Source: 4572-13 sp964594065
GTDB taxonomy: Bacteria; Planctomycetota; Phycisphaerae; Sedimentisphaerales; Anaerohalosphaeraceae
Length of the DNA stretch: 23,618 bases
Direction of reading: 5' to 3'
Assembly (NCBI GenBank): GCA_964594065.1
Contig: CAZQKX010000056.1
Span: 1-23,618 of the forward strand
Below the pieces are notes generated by a model. The model searched no databases and was not told the origin of the DNA. It was given only the letters and a program-made list of their open reading frames with translations. Below are positions 8,665 through 15,628 of the stretch, piece after piece; position 1 is the stretch's first letter, and each line of letters begins with the position of its first letter. Both the position numbers and the translations under genes were made by a program.

Positions 8665-8773
8665 GTTTGGGCTTTAATGTTATCAAGGAGCCTGTTGCAC
8701 AATGATTTTATTATTGGAACTGATGACTGTCTGGGGCTCAATTCTCTGTTTCCCAAACTCCTTTGCTTAACTT

Positions 8774-8936
8774 TTATATGTAACCGTTTTCAACATGATC
8801 AAACGAAACTTTGGCTCAGCCCTGCGAGCCAGAAAATATTGGTCACAATGCCGTGAAATGATGCTGCTTGCAATCACCCACAACATCGCTATCATCCTAC
8901 TTGTCAAAGAGCTTTTCTACAGAGCAGGCCTGACAC
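8774..8936 (+). pseudogene. Right end of a decayed insertion sequence: transposase C-terminal fragment
   Basis: The plus-strand frame downstream of a stop at 8768-8770 reads VTVFNMIKRNFGSALRARKYWSQ and then MMLLAITHNIAIIL. This resembles the end of a DDE (IS4/IS5-like) transposase, where the catalytic-Glu helix is followed by a (V)FxMIKRxFGsxLR motif and an HNI near the C-terminus. The rest of the gene upstream is absent; the DUF2490 gene ends only 109 bp before. The fragment runs into the terminal inverted repeat at 8909-8936, as expected for the right end of such an element. Family assignment below the DDE level is not possible by eye. Confidence 0.7.
8909..8936 (+). repeat. Terminal inverted repeat, right end of IS remnant
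   Basis: The reverse complement of 8909-8936 matches 9862-9889 at 25 of 28 positions, including an unbroken 18-base block, TGCTCTGTAGAAAAGCTC. Weaker similarity continues beyond the outer edge for another dozen bases if small gaps are allowed. The outer edge faces right, toward the PEP-CTERM gene. Confidence 0.75.
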
Positions 8937-8981
8937 TTTTAGTTTTGCTTATTCTACAGAAACAATATCAAGAAAATGTCG

Positions 8982-9015
8982 AAAAAACCGCCTCTGCCGT
9001 ATGGCAAAGGCGGTT
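8982..9015 (-). terminator. Intrinsic terminator of the PEP-CTERM gene
   Basis: In the minus-strand transcript, 9015-9003 pairs with 8998-8986 as a 13-bp stem (one G-U pair) closed by a 4-nt loop, followed by six T residues (8987-8982). It starts about 55 bp after the stop codon at 9070. The plus-strand reading also ends in an A/T-rich run, so some bidirectional activity is possible. Confidence 0.88.
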
Positions 9016-9069
9016 ATAAAAAATCAAATCACTGCTACACTGCTTATAAGTATTTACCTATTTCAAATT

Positions 9070-9714
9070 CTATTTCTTTTGAAAGCGTCCGGCCACAACG
9101 ATGCCAATAGAAGCCAGCAGAAGTGCACCCGGCACAGGAACCGGATGTACGGCCGTGACAACGCGAATCCAGTCTCCCGGCTCAAGAACGCCCATCGAAA
9201 CCGTAATCGTGTCCCCGGAGATAATGTAATCATCGATACCAAACGGCTCAAAGCCTCTTAGCGGAAAAGGTGCCGCAGGTCCGCTGCCGGAAAATGGCGA
9301 GGTATAGTTTGTTCCCGGGGCTCCCAGTTCGCCCGTCGAAGCCGCCTCGAACTCACCATCAGCATCTGACATCACACCCAAGATTATACCATCAAATGTC
9401 CATTGGACGTCGGCATGAGTCACATGGGTTTCGCCCTCTGAATTCAGGAAAAGCATGTGGCTGTCAACCAGCATCCCCGCTGCAAGAACTTCGCCGTTAT
9501 CCATTTGATAAGCGGTCGTTGTCACCACATCCTGAGCTTCATCAAATCCCTGCATACCCATATTGGTTGCGATGTCATCCAGGGCATCCGCCGGAGCTGC
9601 GATAATCTCCGCCGACTCACCCATATTGCTGAGCGGCCCCGATACGCCGGTAAGAGCGGCGCACGCAAAACCTGCTATGAATAAAAACTGAACACACAGA
9701 ATTGACTTTCTCAT
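9070..9714 (-). CDS. PEP-CTERM sorting-domain protein
   Basis: A 214-residue exported protein. The N-terminal signal peptide begins MRKSILCVQFLFIAGFACAA, with cleavage near residue 20. The mature part is acidic and Gly/Ala-rich, without a domain I recognise. It contains a beta-rich stretch HADVQWTFDGIILGVMSDADG (about 100-120) and GDTITVSMGVLEPGDWIRVV (about 165-185). The last 23 residues form a tripartite sorting signal: VPVPGA, a hydrophobic span LLLASIGIVVAG, and the basic tail RFQKK. This is a PEP-CTERM variant with PVPG instead of PEP. Such proteins are processed by an exosortase, which is not in this window. The ATG at 9714 has GGAG (9723-9726) 8 nt upstream. The gene has its own promoter and terminator and lies between two IS ends. 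Confidence 0.82.
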   Translation of the reverse strand: MRKSILCVQFLFIAGFACAALTGVSGPLSNMGESAEIIAAPADALDDIATNMGMQGFDEAQDVVTTTAYQMDNGEVLAAGMLVDSHMLFLNSEGETHVTHADVQWTFDGIILGVMSDADGEFEAASTGELGAPGTNYTSPFSGSGPAAPFPLRGFEPFGIDDYIISGDTITVSMGVLEPGDWIRVVTAVHPVPVPGALLLASIGIVVAGRFQKK

Positions 9715-9806
9715 TTTCTCTACTCCATAAAAATAAAAGTTTTCATTTCCCTCACAGTAAAGACCCATCAAGGCAGTTCTCCCGAAAAGGTCTTTTCTAT
9801 ATTGTA

Positions 9807-9834
9807 AGCATACCGATTTTTTCTGAAATGTCAA
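9807..9834 (-). promoter_or_regulatory. Sigma70-type promoter for the PEP-CTERM gene
   Basis: On the minus strand a perfect TTGACA (9834-9829) is followed after 16 bp by TATGCT (9812-9807, 4/6). The predicted leader is about 85 nt. The promoter lies just inside the IS left end that begins near 9861. Confidence 0.6.
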
Positions 9835-9860
9835 GAAAAAACATCAAGGGGCAAACTTAA

Positions 9861-10124
9861 GGGGTCAGACATGCTCTGTAGAAAAGCTCCTGAGATTTTT
9901 AAATCCTTCCATTTGAGATTTGCGCGATCGTGTTTCTTCTTGTATAGAATCAAGGATGAGCACGACAACCAAATCTCCGAAAAAGGTGGCGCGGGCAGCA
10001 GAAAGAATCGCCAAATCCACGCTGCCCCAATACGCACACCAATACAGTCCTCAACAATTCACACAACCGCAATTATTTGTCTGTCTGGTGTTGAAAATCT
10101 TTTTCAAAACCGACTACTGTGGGG
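9861..10124 (+). pseudogene. Left end of a decayed insertion sequence: transposase N-terminal fragment
   Basis: An inverted repeat at 9862-9889 is followed by a transposase start at 9956 (MSTTTKSPKKVARAAERIAK). The frame continues with TLPQYAHQYSPQQFTQPQLF and LVLKIFFKTDY, a pattern I recognise from the N-terminus of DDE transposases related to IS4/IS5, where KTDYRG is usual. Similarity is lost at about 10120-10125, where the sequence joins the 3' end of a minus-strand RAYT-like pseudogene. About 55-60 residues remain, so the gene is truncated. It has the same orientation as the transposase C-terminal fragment at 8774-8936 but lies downstream of it, so the two cannot be one gene split by a simple insertion. 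Confidence 0.7.
9862..9889 (+). repeat. Terminal inverted repeat, left end of IS remnant
   Basis: This is the inverted partner of 8909-8936, with 25 of 28 positions matching. It begins with GGGTCAGACA and contains the shared block TGCTCTGTAGAAAAGCTC. It sits 66 bp before the transposase start, as expected for the left end, with its outer edge facing left toward the PEP-CTERM gene. Confidence 0.75.
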
Positions 10125-10475
10125 CTTCAAAGACGATTCCAGCGCCAGCGTCTTGGCCGTCTTATGAATCCAATCATCATCGCCAAACGGTCTTCCTCGC
10201 CGGATACAGATCTCAAGTTTCTCTGTCGGCGTATCTGCCAAGCCATCGACCAGCCGTTTCCATCGCCGCGGCAGTTCCATAGGGCCGGTGCTTAGTTCCA
10301 ACGGTTTCTCCGCACCGCATCGAATCGACAGACTGTTCCACAGCTAATCGGCACTGCACTGAACAAGTTCCGTCCGTAACGGATTGCTCTCGATATAACG
10401 CAGTAGCGTCAAATAGTACACGCTGTCATGTACGGGAAAACTTTTGTATCATCCCTGATAAAGGTGGCCAATGCT
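10104..10475 (-). pseudogene. REP-associated (Y1/RAYT-like) transposase remnant
   Basis: Reading the minus strand from about 10475 gives GHLYQG, stop, YKSFPVHDSVYYLTLLRYIE, then SNPLRTELVQCSAD, stop, LWNSLSIRCG, and later LSTGPMELPRRW, RRGRPFGDDDWIHKTAK and LALESSLKP. This is the C-terminal part of a Y1_Tnp-type transposase, in which GHxYQGRxKSFPV, RYxExNxLRxxLV, ADWxWxSL and RGxPFGDxxW are usual. Both stops fall on conserved positions: TGA (10451-10449) where Arg is expected, and TAG (10346-10344) where Trp (TGG) is expected. The catalytic HUH and Tyr regions are missing upstream, where the frame passes directly into an RHS fragment. The gene is non-functional. Confidence 0.78.
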
Positions 10476-10697
10476 ATCTTTGTCTTTAAAGATCTGGATC
10501 AGCCGGTTTTCATAATCATAGATATAGCTGTAGCCGCGATGGTCTTCGGTTAGATTGCCGTTATCGTCATAAGTGACCTGCACCGCAGAGCCGGAGCCGA
10601 TTTGAATCGTCGAATACTCGTTGATAGCGTTATTGACACCATACGTATCGTTGGTTCCTCCGGAGCGGGTGTCGGTTACGCTGTCTCTGTTGCCCCG
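10474..10697 (-). pseudogene. RHS/YD-repeat protein fragment
   Basis: The minus-strand frame reads RGNRDSVTDTRSGGTND, then YGVNNAINEYSTIQIGSG, then the diagnostic YDDNGNLTEDHRGYSYIYDY followed by ENRLIQIFKDKDS. The YDxxGNLT...YxYDYENRLI pattern is the core of RHS/YD repeats, found in large secreted or toxin-delivery proteins. Only about 75 residues survive. An in-frame stop lies just upstream (10709-10707), and there is no start. At its 3' end, near 10474, it continues without a frame break into the RAYT-like remnant. Confidence 0.75.
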
Positions 10698-10738
10698 TAA
10701 TCTGCTTTAAGATAGGCGTTCCGGTTACCGGGGGGTAT

Positions 10739-11197
10739 TTATTCGGCCTCTTTTGTACTGACGAGATCGTAGACTTCTTCAGGAGAGGTGGCTTTTTCTA
10801 TCTGACTTTTGAACTGGGCATCCAGCATGAGGCGACTGATACGTGCTAGTGCCTGAATATGAGGACCGGTTTGATCAGGCGGAGAGAGAAGCAAAATAAC
10901 AATTGAAACAGGCTTATTGTCAATGCTGTCGAACTCGATCGGTTCACTTGCGATGCCGATTGCCATTACCAGTTCCTTGGCGGCTGAGCATTTTCCATGC
11001 GGGATTGCGATGCCGGAGCCAATACCGGTGCTGCGGGTTTGCTCACGGGCCATCACGGCCTCATAAGCCTGGCCGCGGTCCGTGATCGCATTGTTGTCGG
11101 CCAGACAATTGACGAGTTCTTCAATGGCATCTTCTTTGTTCTTGCTGTCAAGAGGTGCCTTGACACATGTAGGCTGAAGTATCTGTGTTAAAATCAT
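10739..11197 (-). CDS. PTS EIIA domain protein (fructose/nitrogen type)
   Basis: A 152-residue single-domain protein of the PTS EIIA-2 fold (Fru/Mtl/PtsN group). The phosphoryl-accepting histidine is expected at His67, in the motif GIGSGIAIPHGK. The rest fits: REQTRSTGIG just before it, and the VSIVILLLSPPDQTGPHIQALA stretch after it. In a complete PTS it would receive phosphate from HPr; as a stand-alone protein it is usually regulatory (PtsN-like). No HPr, EI, EIIB or EIIC gene is adjacent. The ATG at 11197 has no strong ribosome site, only an A-rich stretch upstream. It lies directly beside the RHS/RAYT debris but is itself intact. Confidence 0.88.
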   Translation of the reverse strand: MILTQILQPTCVKAPLDSKNKEDAIEELVNCLADNNAITDRGQAYEAVMAREQTRSTGIGSGIAIPHGKCSAAKELVMAIGIASEPIEFDSIDNKPVSIVILLLSPPDQTGPHIQALARISRLMLDAQFKSQIEKATSPEEVYDLVSTKEAE

Positions 11198-11249
11198 TTT
11201 TAAGGTACCAAAATCAATAGTAATAGTGCTTTATTCAAACAAACATTTT

Positions 11250-11278
11250 CTTATATCGATTTAGATAAAGCATTGCAA
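11250..11278 (-). promoter_or_regulatory. Sigma70-type promoter for the EIIA gene
   Basis: On the minus strand TTGCAA (11278-11273, 4/6) is followed after 17 bp by TATAAG (11255-11250, 5/6). The predicted leader is about 45 nt. Confidence 0.5.
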
Positions 11279-11384
11279 CGATTTAATAAGTTTTTTGTTA
11301 GCAGTCAATATGGACCTATTTTTATCAAAAAGCCAAACCGCTGCTCTATGACAAGATGTCTCTTCGTAACGGCTGTTTTTCAGT

Positions 11385-12155
11385 TTAGCTTACAGAAAGT
11401 TCCAGTTTTTCAGATTCTGCTGTATTATTTTGATAGCGTTGCTTGATCATTCTTTCGGGCTGAGGGACCTGATTCGGAGACAATTGTGCCATAACGACTG
11501 CTTCAGAAGCAGTTTCCGCATACAAGTCAGCACCGATTTCTTCCCAGAGGCCCTCGGCACGTGAAAAAACACCACCCGAAAGCATAATTCGCATCTCAGG
11601 GAAAGCGTTAACATTGCGGATCGTATCGATTAACTGCCGTATTGCGGGTGCATCACTTCCATTGTAGCCGTACAGCAGCAACACATCGGGGACATAACTG
11701 TGAACAAAAGACATTATGTCGTCATTATTGACCGTTCCGCCCAGAAAATGACAATCCCAGCCATCGCTTTCAAAAAGATCGTTCAGCATTTGACCGCCCA
11801 ATTCACCTTGCTCTGAAGATTCAGTAACGATCACGATTTTCTTGTTTTTTCCGGTATGGCGGGGCAGTTTGTTTTGGAGTTGATTGACAATTGTGCGGTT
11901 GATTCGAGAGGCAAAGGCTTCCTGGGCCGAATCGATCTTGTCTTCTCGATAAAGCGTGTCGATATCGACCATGACAGGCCAAATGATGTCCATATATACC
12001 TGATGAGCGGTCATTCCGGTCTGTAGCGTTTCCTCGATGACAGTACGGCATTGGCCCCTATCGCCGGTGAGAAGGGCTCGCATATAACGTTCCAGGACGA
12101 TTTCTGTATTCATTTGGTTCCTCTCTTTCATGGTAGTGGTTTGACGAGTATTCAT
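11385..12155 (-). CDS. Cobalamin-binding-domain (B12-binding fold) protein lacking the axial His
   Basis: A 256-residue soluble protein. Residues 20-100 form the four-helix B12-binding_2 cap (LERYMRALLTGDR, then IIWPVMVDIDTLYREDKIDSAQEAFA). Residues 105-225 form the Rossmann-like B12-binding domain (KIVIVTESSEQGELGGQML, DGWDCHFLGG, PDVLLL, IMLSGGVF). The usual DxHxxG motif reads EQGELG (115-120), so the histidine that coordinates cobalt is replaced by Gly. It may bind cobalamin in another mode, bind another ligand, or be a sensor such as those linked to MerR or response pathways. The start is uncertain: the ATG at 12155 has AAGGA 8 nt upstream, while the ATG at 12113 (MNTEIVLER) also has AGAGG 6 nt upstream and begins right at the domain. 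An upstream ATG at 12203 has no ribosome site. Confidence 0.75.
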   Translation of the reverse strand: MNTRQTTTMKERNQMNTEIVLERYMRALLTGDRGQCRTVIEETLQTGMTAHQVYMDIIWPVMVDIDTLYREDKIDSAQEAFASRINRTIVNQLQNKLPRHTGKNKKIVIVTESSEQGELGGQMLNDLFESDGWDCHFLGGTVNNDDIMSFVHSYVPDVLLLYGYNGSDAPAIRQLIDTIRNVNAFPEMRIMLSGGVFSRAEGLWEEIGADLYAETASEAVVMAQLSPNQVPQPERMIKQRYQNNTAESEKLELSVS

Positions 12156-12606
12156 ATTATTTGTCCTTTTTCTTTGTGTTAAAATGGGGTATTTAGTCGC
12201 CATGGGTTATGAATCGGTGGGTAAGCATGAAATTCTTTAGTTAAAATAGGCAAAACGGAGAAGATGTCGTGTTTTCGTGTGTTTCCGTTAGATCTGTTGT
12301 AACCTATTTATATAAAGATAGATAGCGTGTCGATGGCTTAGTCGCAGTCCCATAAAATCTTTTTAATGTTTCAAAATATAGCATAAAATAATTCTTTGCA
12401 CACCCCCTATATCCCCCATATTAACATACATTGAGCGGCTGTATAACATTGAGATTCTTGATTATAGAATGAATTAACATCAGATAAGGCCGTCGTTCAT
12501 GGAGATATGAATTTTCTTGACAGGTCCGGGAGACTATTGTATTCTTCTTAAACCCTTGATGTTTAATGGACTTATTTTTGATAATAATTTGGGAATGGAC
12601 GTGAAA
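12156..12606. other. Divergent intergenic region, about 450 bp
   Basis: A/T-rich sequence between the minus-strand B12-binding-fold gene and the plus-strand transport operon. It carries the strong operon promoter at 12517-12545. I see no convincing promoter for the minus-strand gene, no gene, and no recognisable riboswitch, including no obvious cobalamin-riboswitch B12-box. Confidence 0.5.
12517..12545 (+). promoter_or_regulatory. Sigma70-type promoter of the transporter operon
   Basis: A perfect TTGACA (12517-12522) and TATTCT (12540-12545, 4/6) are separated by 17 bp. The predicted transcript start is near 12552, about 55 nt before the ATG at 12607. This makes upstream in-frame starts, including a TTG inside the -35 box, unlikely. 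Confidence 0.65.
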
Positions 12607-13740
12607 ATGAAGCATCTTCTGTTTGGTTTAATCCTCGTTTTTCTTATTGCTCCCGGCCTTTATGCGATTGATGTGACGGATATCGAAGAGGTTCGGCTTC
12701 GTACGGAAAACAGCCTTTCTGAACTTCAAAGCTCCGATCGCAGTCTTATTAGCGAGTTCTGGGACAATGCTCTCAATATCATGCTGATTTCTGAAGATGT
12801 TCATGAAATTGTCCAGATTCGCAGACAACTTGAAGAACAGAAGGGCAGCAAGCCGCTCTTTTTTTATGCGTCTACTTATATTTCCGCTGCTAGGGAGCAT
12901 TTACAGCAGGCGTTTGAAAATGTGCAGCGTATTGAGGATGCAGAAAAGCGCCAATTGCTTGAGCAGAATCTAATGATCCTGACCGCACAGCTAAAGAGCC
13001 CGGAATTAACGGAGTTTGCTCTCAAACGGCTTGATGCCAAAGACTCGATCATTCGTTATTGGGCGGTTAAGGCTGTTACCAACTCAGGTGTGATCCAGAT
13101 TCTTTCTTCCGAAGGTGTCACGAATGATGAAGCGAAAGAAGCAATTTTAAATGGCCTCAAAACGCGTCTTGTTTCTGAGCGGCAGCCGGATATCCTGATA
13201 ATGATAATCAAGTATGCTGCTGCCATGGACCATCCCACCTCTCACCAAATCCTTTTAGCAATTGCCGATGAGCGTATCAAGTCCTATGTAAATTGGTCCG
13301 TTGACAATGAAGTCGTGGATACCAAGTTACTCATTGCGATGGGAAATATGGCATTGATCCAGGAGGATACCGAAGTCAAGAAATCATTTGCTCGTAAGTT
13401 TGCCCAGTTGTATTCGCTCATCTTTCAGCGATATTTATCGGGTCGGGAGGTTCTTTCAGATAATCAGATCGATCAGGTTGTTACTGTCATCTTAGAGGTT
13501 AACCAAATGATACTTGCCAAAATGTTGAATGTTCCAAAGACCAGTGTTCCAAAAGCGATACAAATGAATCGTGGACTGGAACGTGAATATGAAACGATCT
13601 TTGGAGATCGTTTAAGGCTGGGGGACCTGTCGACCCTTTATCAGTTTGATTACGGCAAAGATGCTTCCGGTAAGGCGGTGACCGAACCGCCCAAACTGCC
13701 GGCACCCCCGGCAAATCTTAACGCAACCGATTCACAATAA
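12607..13740 (+). CDS. Secreted helical-repeat protein of unknown function, first gene of the transporter operon
   Basis: A 377-residue protein. It has a signal peptide (MKHLLFGLILVFLIAPGLYA, cleavage after residue 20) and no lipobox. The body is almost wholly helical, with HEAT-like pairs such as LKSPELTEFALKRLDAKDSIIRYWAVKAVTNSG and a later long helical region (LLIAMGNMALIQEDTEVKKSFARKFA, split by short loops). The C-terminus is Pro/Ala-rich (PPKLPAPPANLNATDSQ). I do not recognise a named family. The ATG at 12607 has GGAC 6 nt upstream and is the only start that gives a clean signal peptide downstream of the promoter. The next gene follows after 13 bp, so it is part of the peptide-importer operon; whether it works with the transporter is inference. 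Confidence 0.72.
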   Translation: MKHLLFGLILVFLIAPGLYAIDVTDIEEVRLRTENSLSELQSSDRSLISEFWDNALNIMLISEDVHEIVQIRRQLEEQKGSKPLFFYASTYISAAREHLQQAFENVQRIEDAEKRQLLEQNLMILTAQLKSPELTEFALKRLDAKDSIIRYWAVKAVTNSGVIQILSSEGVTNDEAKEAILNGLKTRLVSERQPDILIMIIKYAAAMDHPTSHQILLAIADERIKSYVNWSVDNEVVDTKLLIAMGNMALIQEDTEVKKSFARKFAQLYSLIFQRYLSGREVLSDNQIDQVVTVILEVNQMILAKMLNVPKTSVPKAIQMNRGLEREYETIFGDRLRLGDLSTLYQFDYGKDASGKAVTEPPKLPAPPANLNATDSQ

Positions 13741-13753
13741 TTGATCAATCGGC

Positions 13754-15625
13754 ATGGATGCATTCCACGGAAGAAATGAAAAGGTTTTATCGCCGGCAAT
13801 GTCAGGGACAGATGTTTATCGGTGTCTTTTACATCAGCTTTTCATCTTAGCGAGTGTCATTATTCTTGCGATCCTTCCCGCCTGCTCCCGAAAAACCCCA
13901 GGCAGCGAAAAGCGTGAAGTTGTTCACAATCAGCGGTTGCGCAGCCAGGTTAAAACACTTGATGCCGGTGACATTGGCGATACGGCCTCCAGTGCGGTTG
14001 GTGAGGAATTTTATGAATGTCTTTACGGATATCATTATCTCAAACGTCCCCATCAGATTATTCCCGAATTAGCCGCTCAAATGCCGCATGTCAGCGATGA
14101 TGGACTGGTTTACCGTATTCCGATTCGTTGCGATGTCCATTTTCATGACGATCCGTGTTTTCCTGAAAGCAAAGGTCGGATACTGAAAGCCGAGGATTTT
14201 GTTTTTGCGTGGAAGCGAATTGCCAACGTCAAAGTACGCAGTAGAAACTGGTGGATTTTCAACGGACGTATTGTCGGTCTGGATGACTTTCGCGAATACA
14301 GTAAGACCTGCAAGAAAGGCGAAGTAGATTATTCAAAGCCGGTTGAGGGTCTATATGCTGAAGACGATTTTACCCTTGTCATTAAATTAAAACAGCCGTG
14401 GCCGCAGTTAATTTACTGGTTGGCGCATCTGCCAACGGCTCCAATGGCCAAAGAAGCCGTGGATCATTACGGCCCCGATATTGTGCGTCATCCGGTGGGA
14501 ACCGGGGCGTTTATGCTCAAAAAATGGCATCGCGGTGTGTACATTGAAGCGATTCGCAATCCCAAATATCATCACATGCGGTATCCGACTGAGGGGATGG
14601 CCGAAGATGTCGTTGCCGGATTGCTGGAAGATGCGGACAAGCCGATACCTTTTATTGATCGTGTGATCTGGCGTGTGATTAATGAAGATCAGCCGCGATG
14701 GCTGCTGCTGATGCGGGGAGAGATCGATCTGATCACGATTCCGAAGGATAACTTCGGACAGGCCGTTTCACTGAATCAGGATTTGACGCCTGAAATGCAG
14801 CGGCGGGGGGTCGTTCTGGAACTGTTTGATGAGCCGTGTACCTTTTATCTCAGCTATAACCTGGAAGATCCCGTATTAAAAAACAATAAGCCCCTGCGGT
14901 ATGCGATAAACTATGCGATTAACCGGGAAAAATACATCGATCTGATTCTCAGTTCCAAGGGTAAAGCCTCGCTTGGCTACACACCCCTTGCGATGGGTGA
15001 TTACGATCCCACCATTACAGAGTGGACCGAGGCGGTGTATGATGTCGAAAAAGCTAAAGCCGCGATGAAAAAGGCTGTCAAGGTCCATGGCGGGCCAATC
15101 CCCAAACTGCGTCTGGCCAGCCGGACCGGAACAGCACCGCGTCAGGGAGCATCGTTACTGGCACGCAGTCTGAATGAGATCGGGCTGGAGATAGAGCTGG
15201 AATTTTTTGATTGGCCGACATTTTTAGAGCGGATGAAAAATGCCCAGCACCAGATGTTCTTTTCTGGGTGGCTGGCAGACTATCCGGATGTGGAAAATTT
15301 CATGCAGGTCTATTACACTCCCAATGCTCCCTGGCCCAACAGCAGCAATTATTCTAATCCCGAATTTGATGCGATTTATGAAAAGGTTTCTTTGATGGCC
15401 GACAGTCCCGAACGCAGAAAGCTGTACGACAAGGCCCAGAAAATTGTATTGGAAGATATGCCTTGCGCCTTTACTTACCATCGCATTGGATATATAATCC
15501 GTCATCGTTGGCTGGGGAATCTCAAACCCGATCCTTATAAGCCGGATACTGCCGGGGCGGGATACATCAAATATTATAAGATCGATAAGGAAAAACGCGA
15601 TCAGTACCGAAGGGATTTTAAATAG
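13754..15625 (+). CDS. ABC transporter family-5 solute-binding lipoprotein, copy 1
   Basis: A 623-residue SBP_bac_5 (OppA/DppA-type) protein that should bind peptides or similar solutes outside the inner membrane. The signal segment (about 25-42, LLHQLFILASVIILAILPAC) ends in a lipobox with Cys44. Typical family regions follow: QVKTLDAGDIGDTASSAVGE near the start of the mature part, VEGLYAEDDFTLVIKLKQPW, RHPVGTGAFMLKKW, RYAINYAINREKYI, and near the end MQVYYTPNAPW and SNYSNPEFDAIYEK. At 623 residues it is somewhat longer than the usual 500-600. The start is uncertain: neither the ATG at 13754 nor the in-frame ATG at 13799 has a good ribosome site. The latter would give a more normal signal-peptide length. 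It is a paralogue of the next gene. Confidence 0.9.
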   Translation: MDAFHGRNEKVLSPAMSGTDVYRCLLHQLFILASVIILAILPACSRKTPGSEKREVVHNQRLRSQVKTLDAGDIGDTASSAVGEEFYECLYGYHYLKRPHQIIPELAAQMPHVSDDGLVYRIPIRCDVHFHDDPCFPESKGRILKAEDFVFAWKRIANVKVRSRNWWIFNGRIVGLDDFREYSKTCKKGEVDYSKPVEGLYAEDDFTLVIKLKQPWPQLIYWLAHLPTAPMAKEAVDHYGPDIVRHPVGTGAFMLKKWHRGVYIEAIRNPKYHHMRYPTEGMAEDVVAGLLEDADKPIPFIDRVIWRVINEDQPRWLLLMRGEIDLITIPKDNFGQAVSLNQDLTPEMQRRGVVLELFDEPCTFYLSYNLEDPVLKNNKPLRYAINYAINREKYIDLILSSKGKASLGYTPLAMGDYDPTITEWTEAVYDVEKAKAAMKKAVKVHGGPIPKLRLASRTGTAPRQGASLLARSLNEIGLEIELEFFDWPTFLERMKNAQHQMFFSGWLADYPDVENFMQVYYTPNAPWPNSSNYSNPEFDAIYEKVSLMADSPERRKLYDKAQKIVLEDMPCAFTYHRIGYIIRHRWLGNLKPDPYKPDTAGAGYIKYYKIDKEKRDQYRRDFK

Positions 15626-15628
15626 CGG

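Noticed and set aside
8689..8709. GGAGCCTGTTGCACAATG-like stretch resembling IS6-type inverted-repeat ends
   Set aside because: Only a loose resemblance and no matching partner repeat or transposase of that type was found nearby.
12204..12500. Cobalamin riboswitch upstream of the B12-binding-fold gene
   Set aside because: No B12-box or conserved core was visible on the minus strand of this A/T-rich region.
12421..12615. Minus-strand 64-residue frame in the region upstream of the importer operon
   Set aside because: It overlaps the strong plus-strand promoter and leader, shows no family resemblance, and has A/T-rich composition typical of non-coding sequence.
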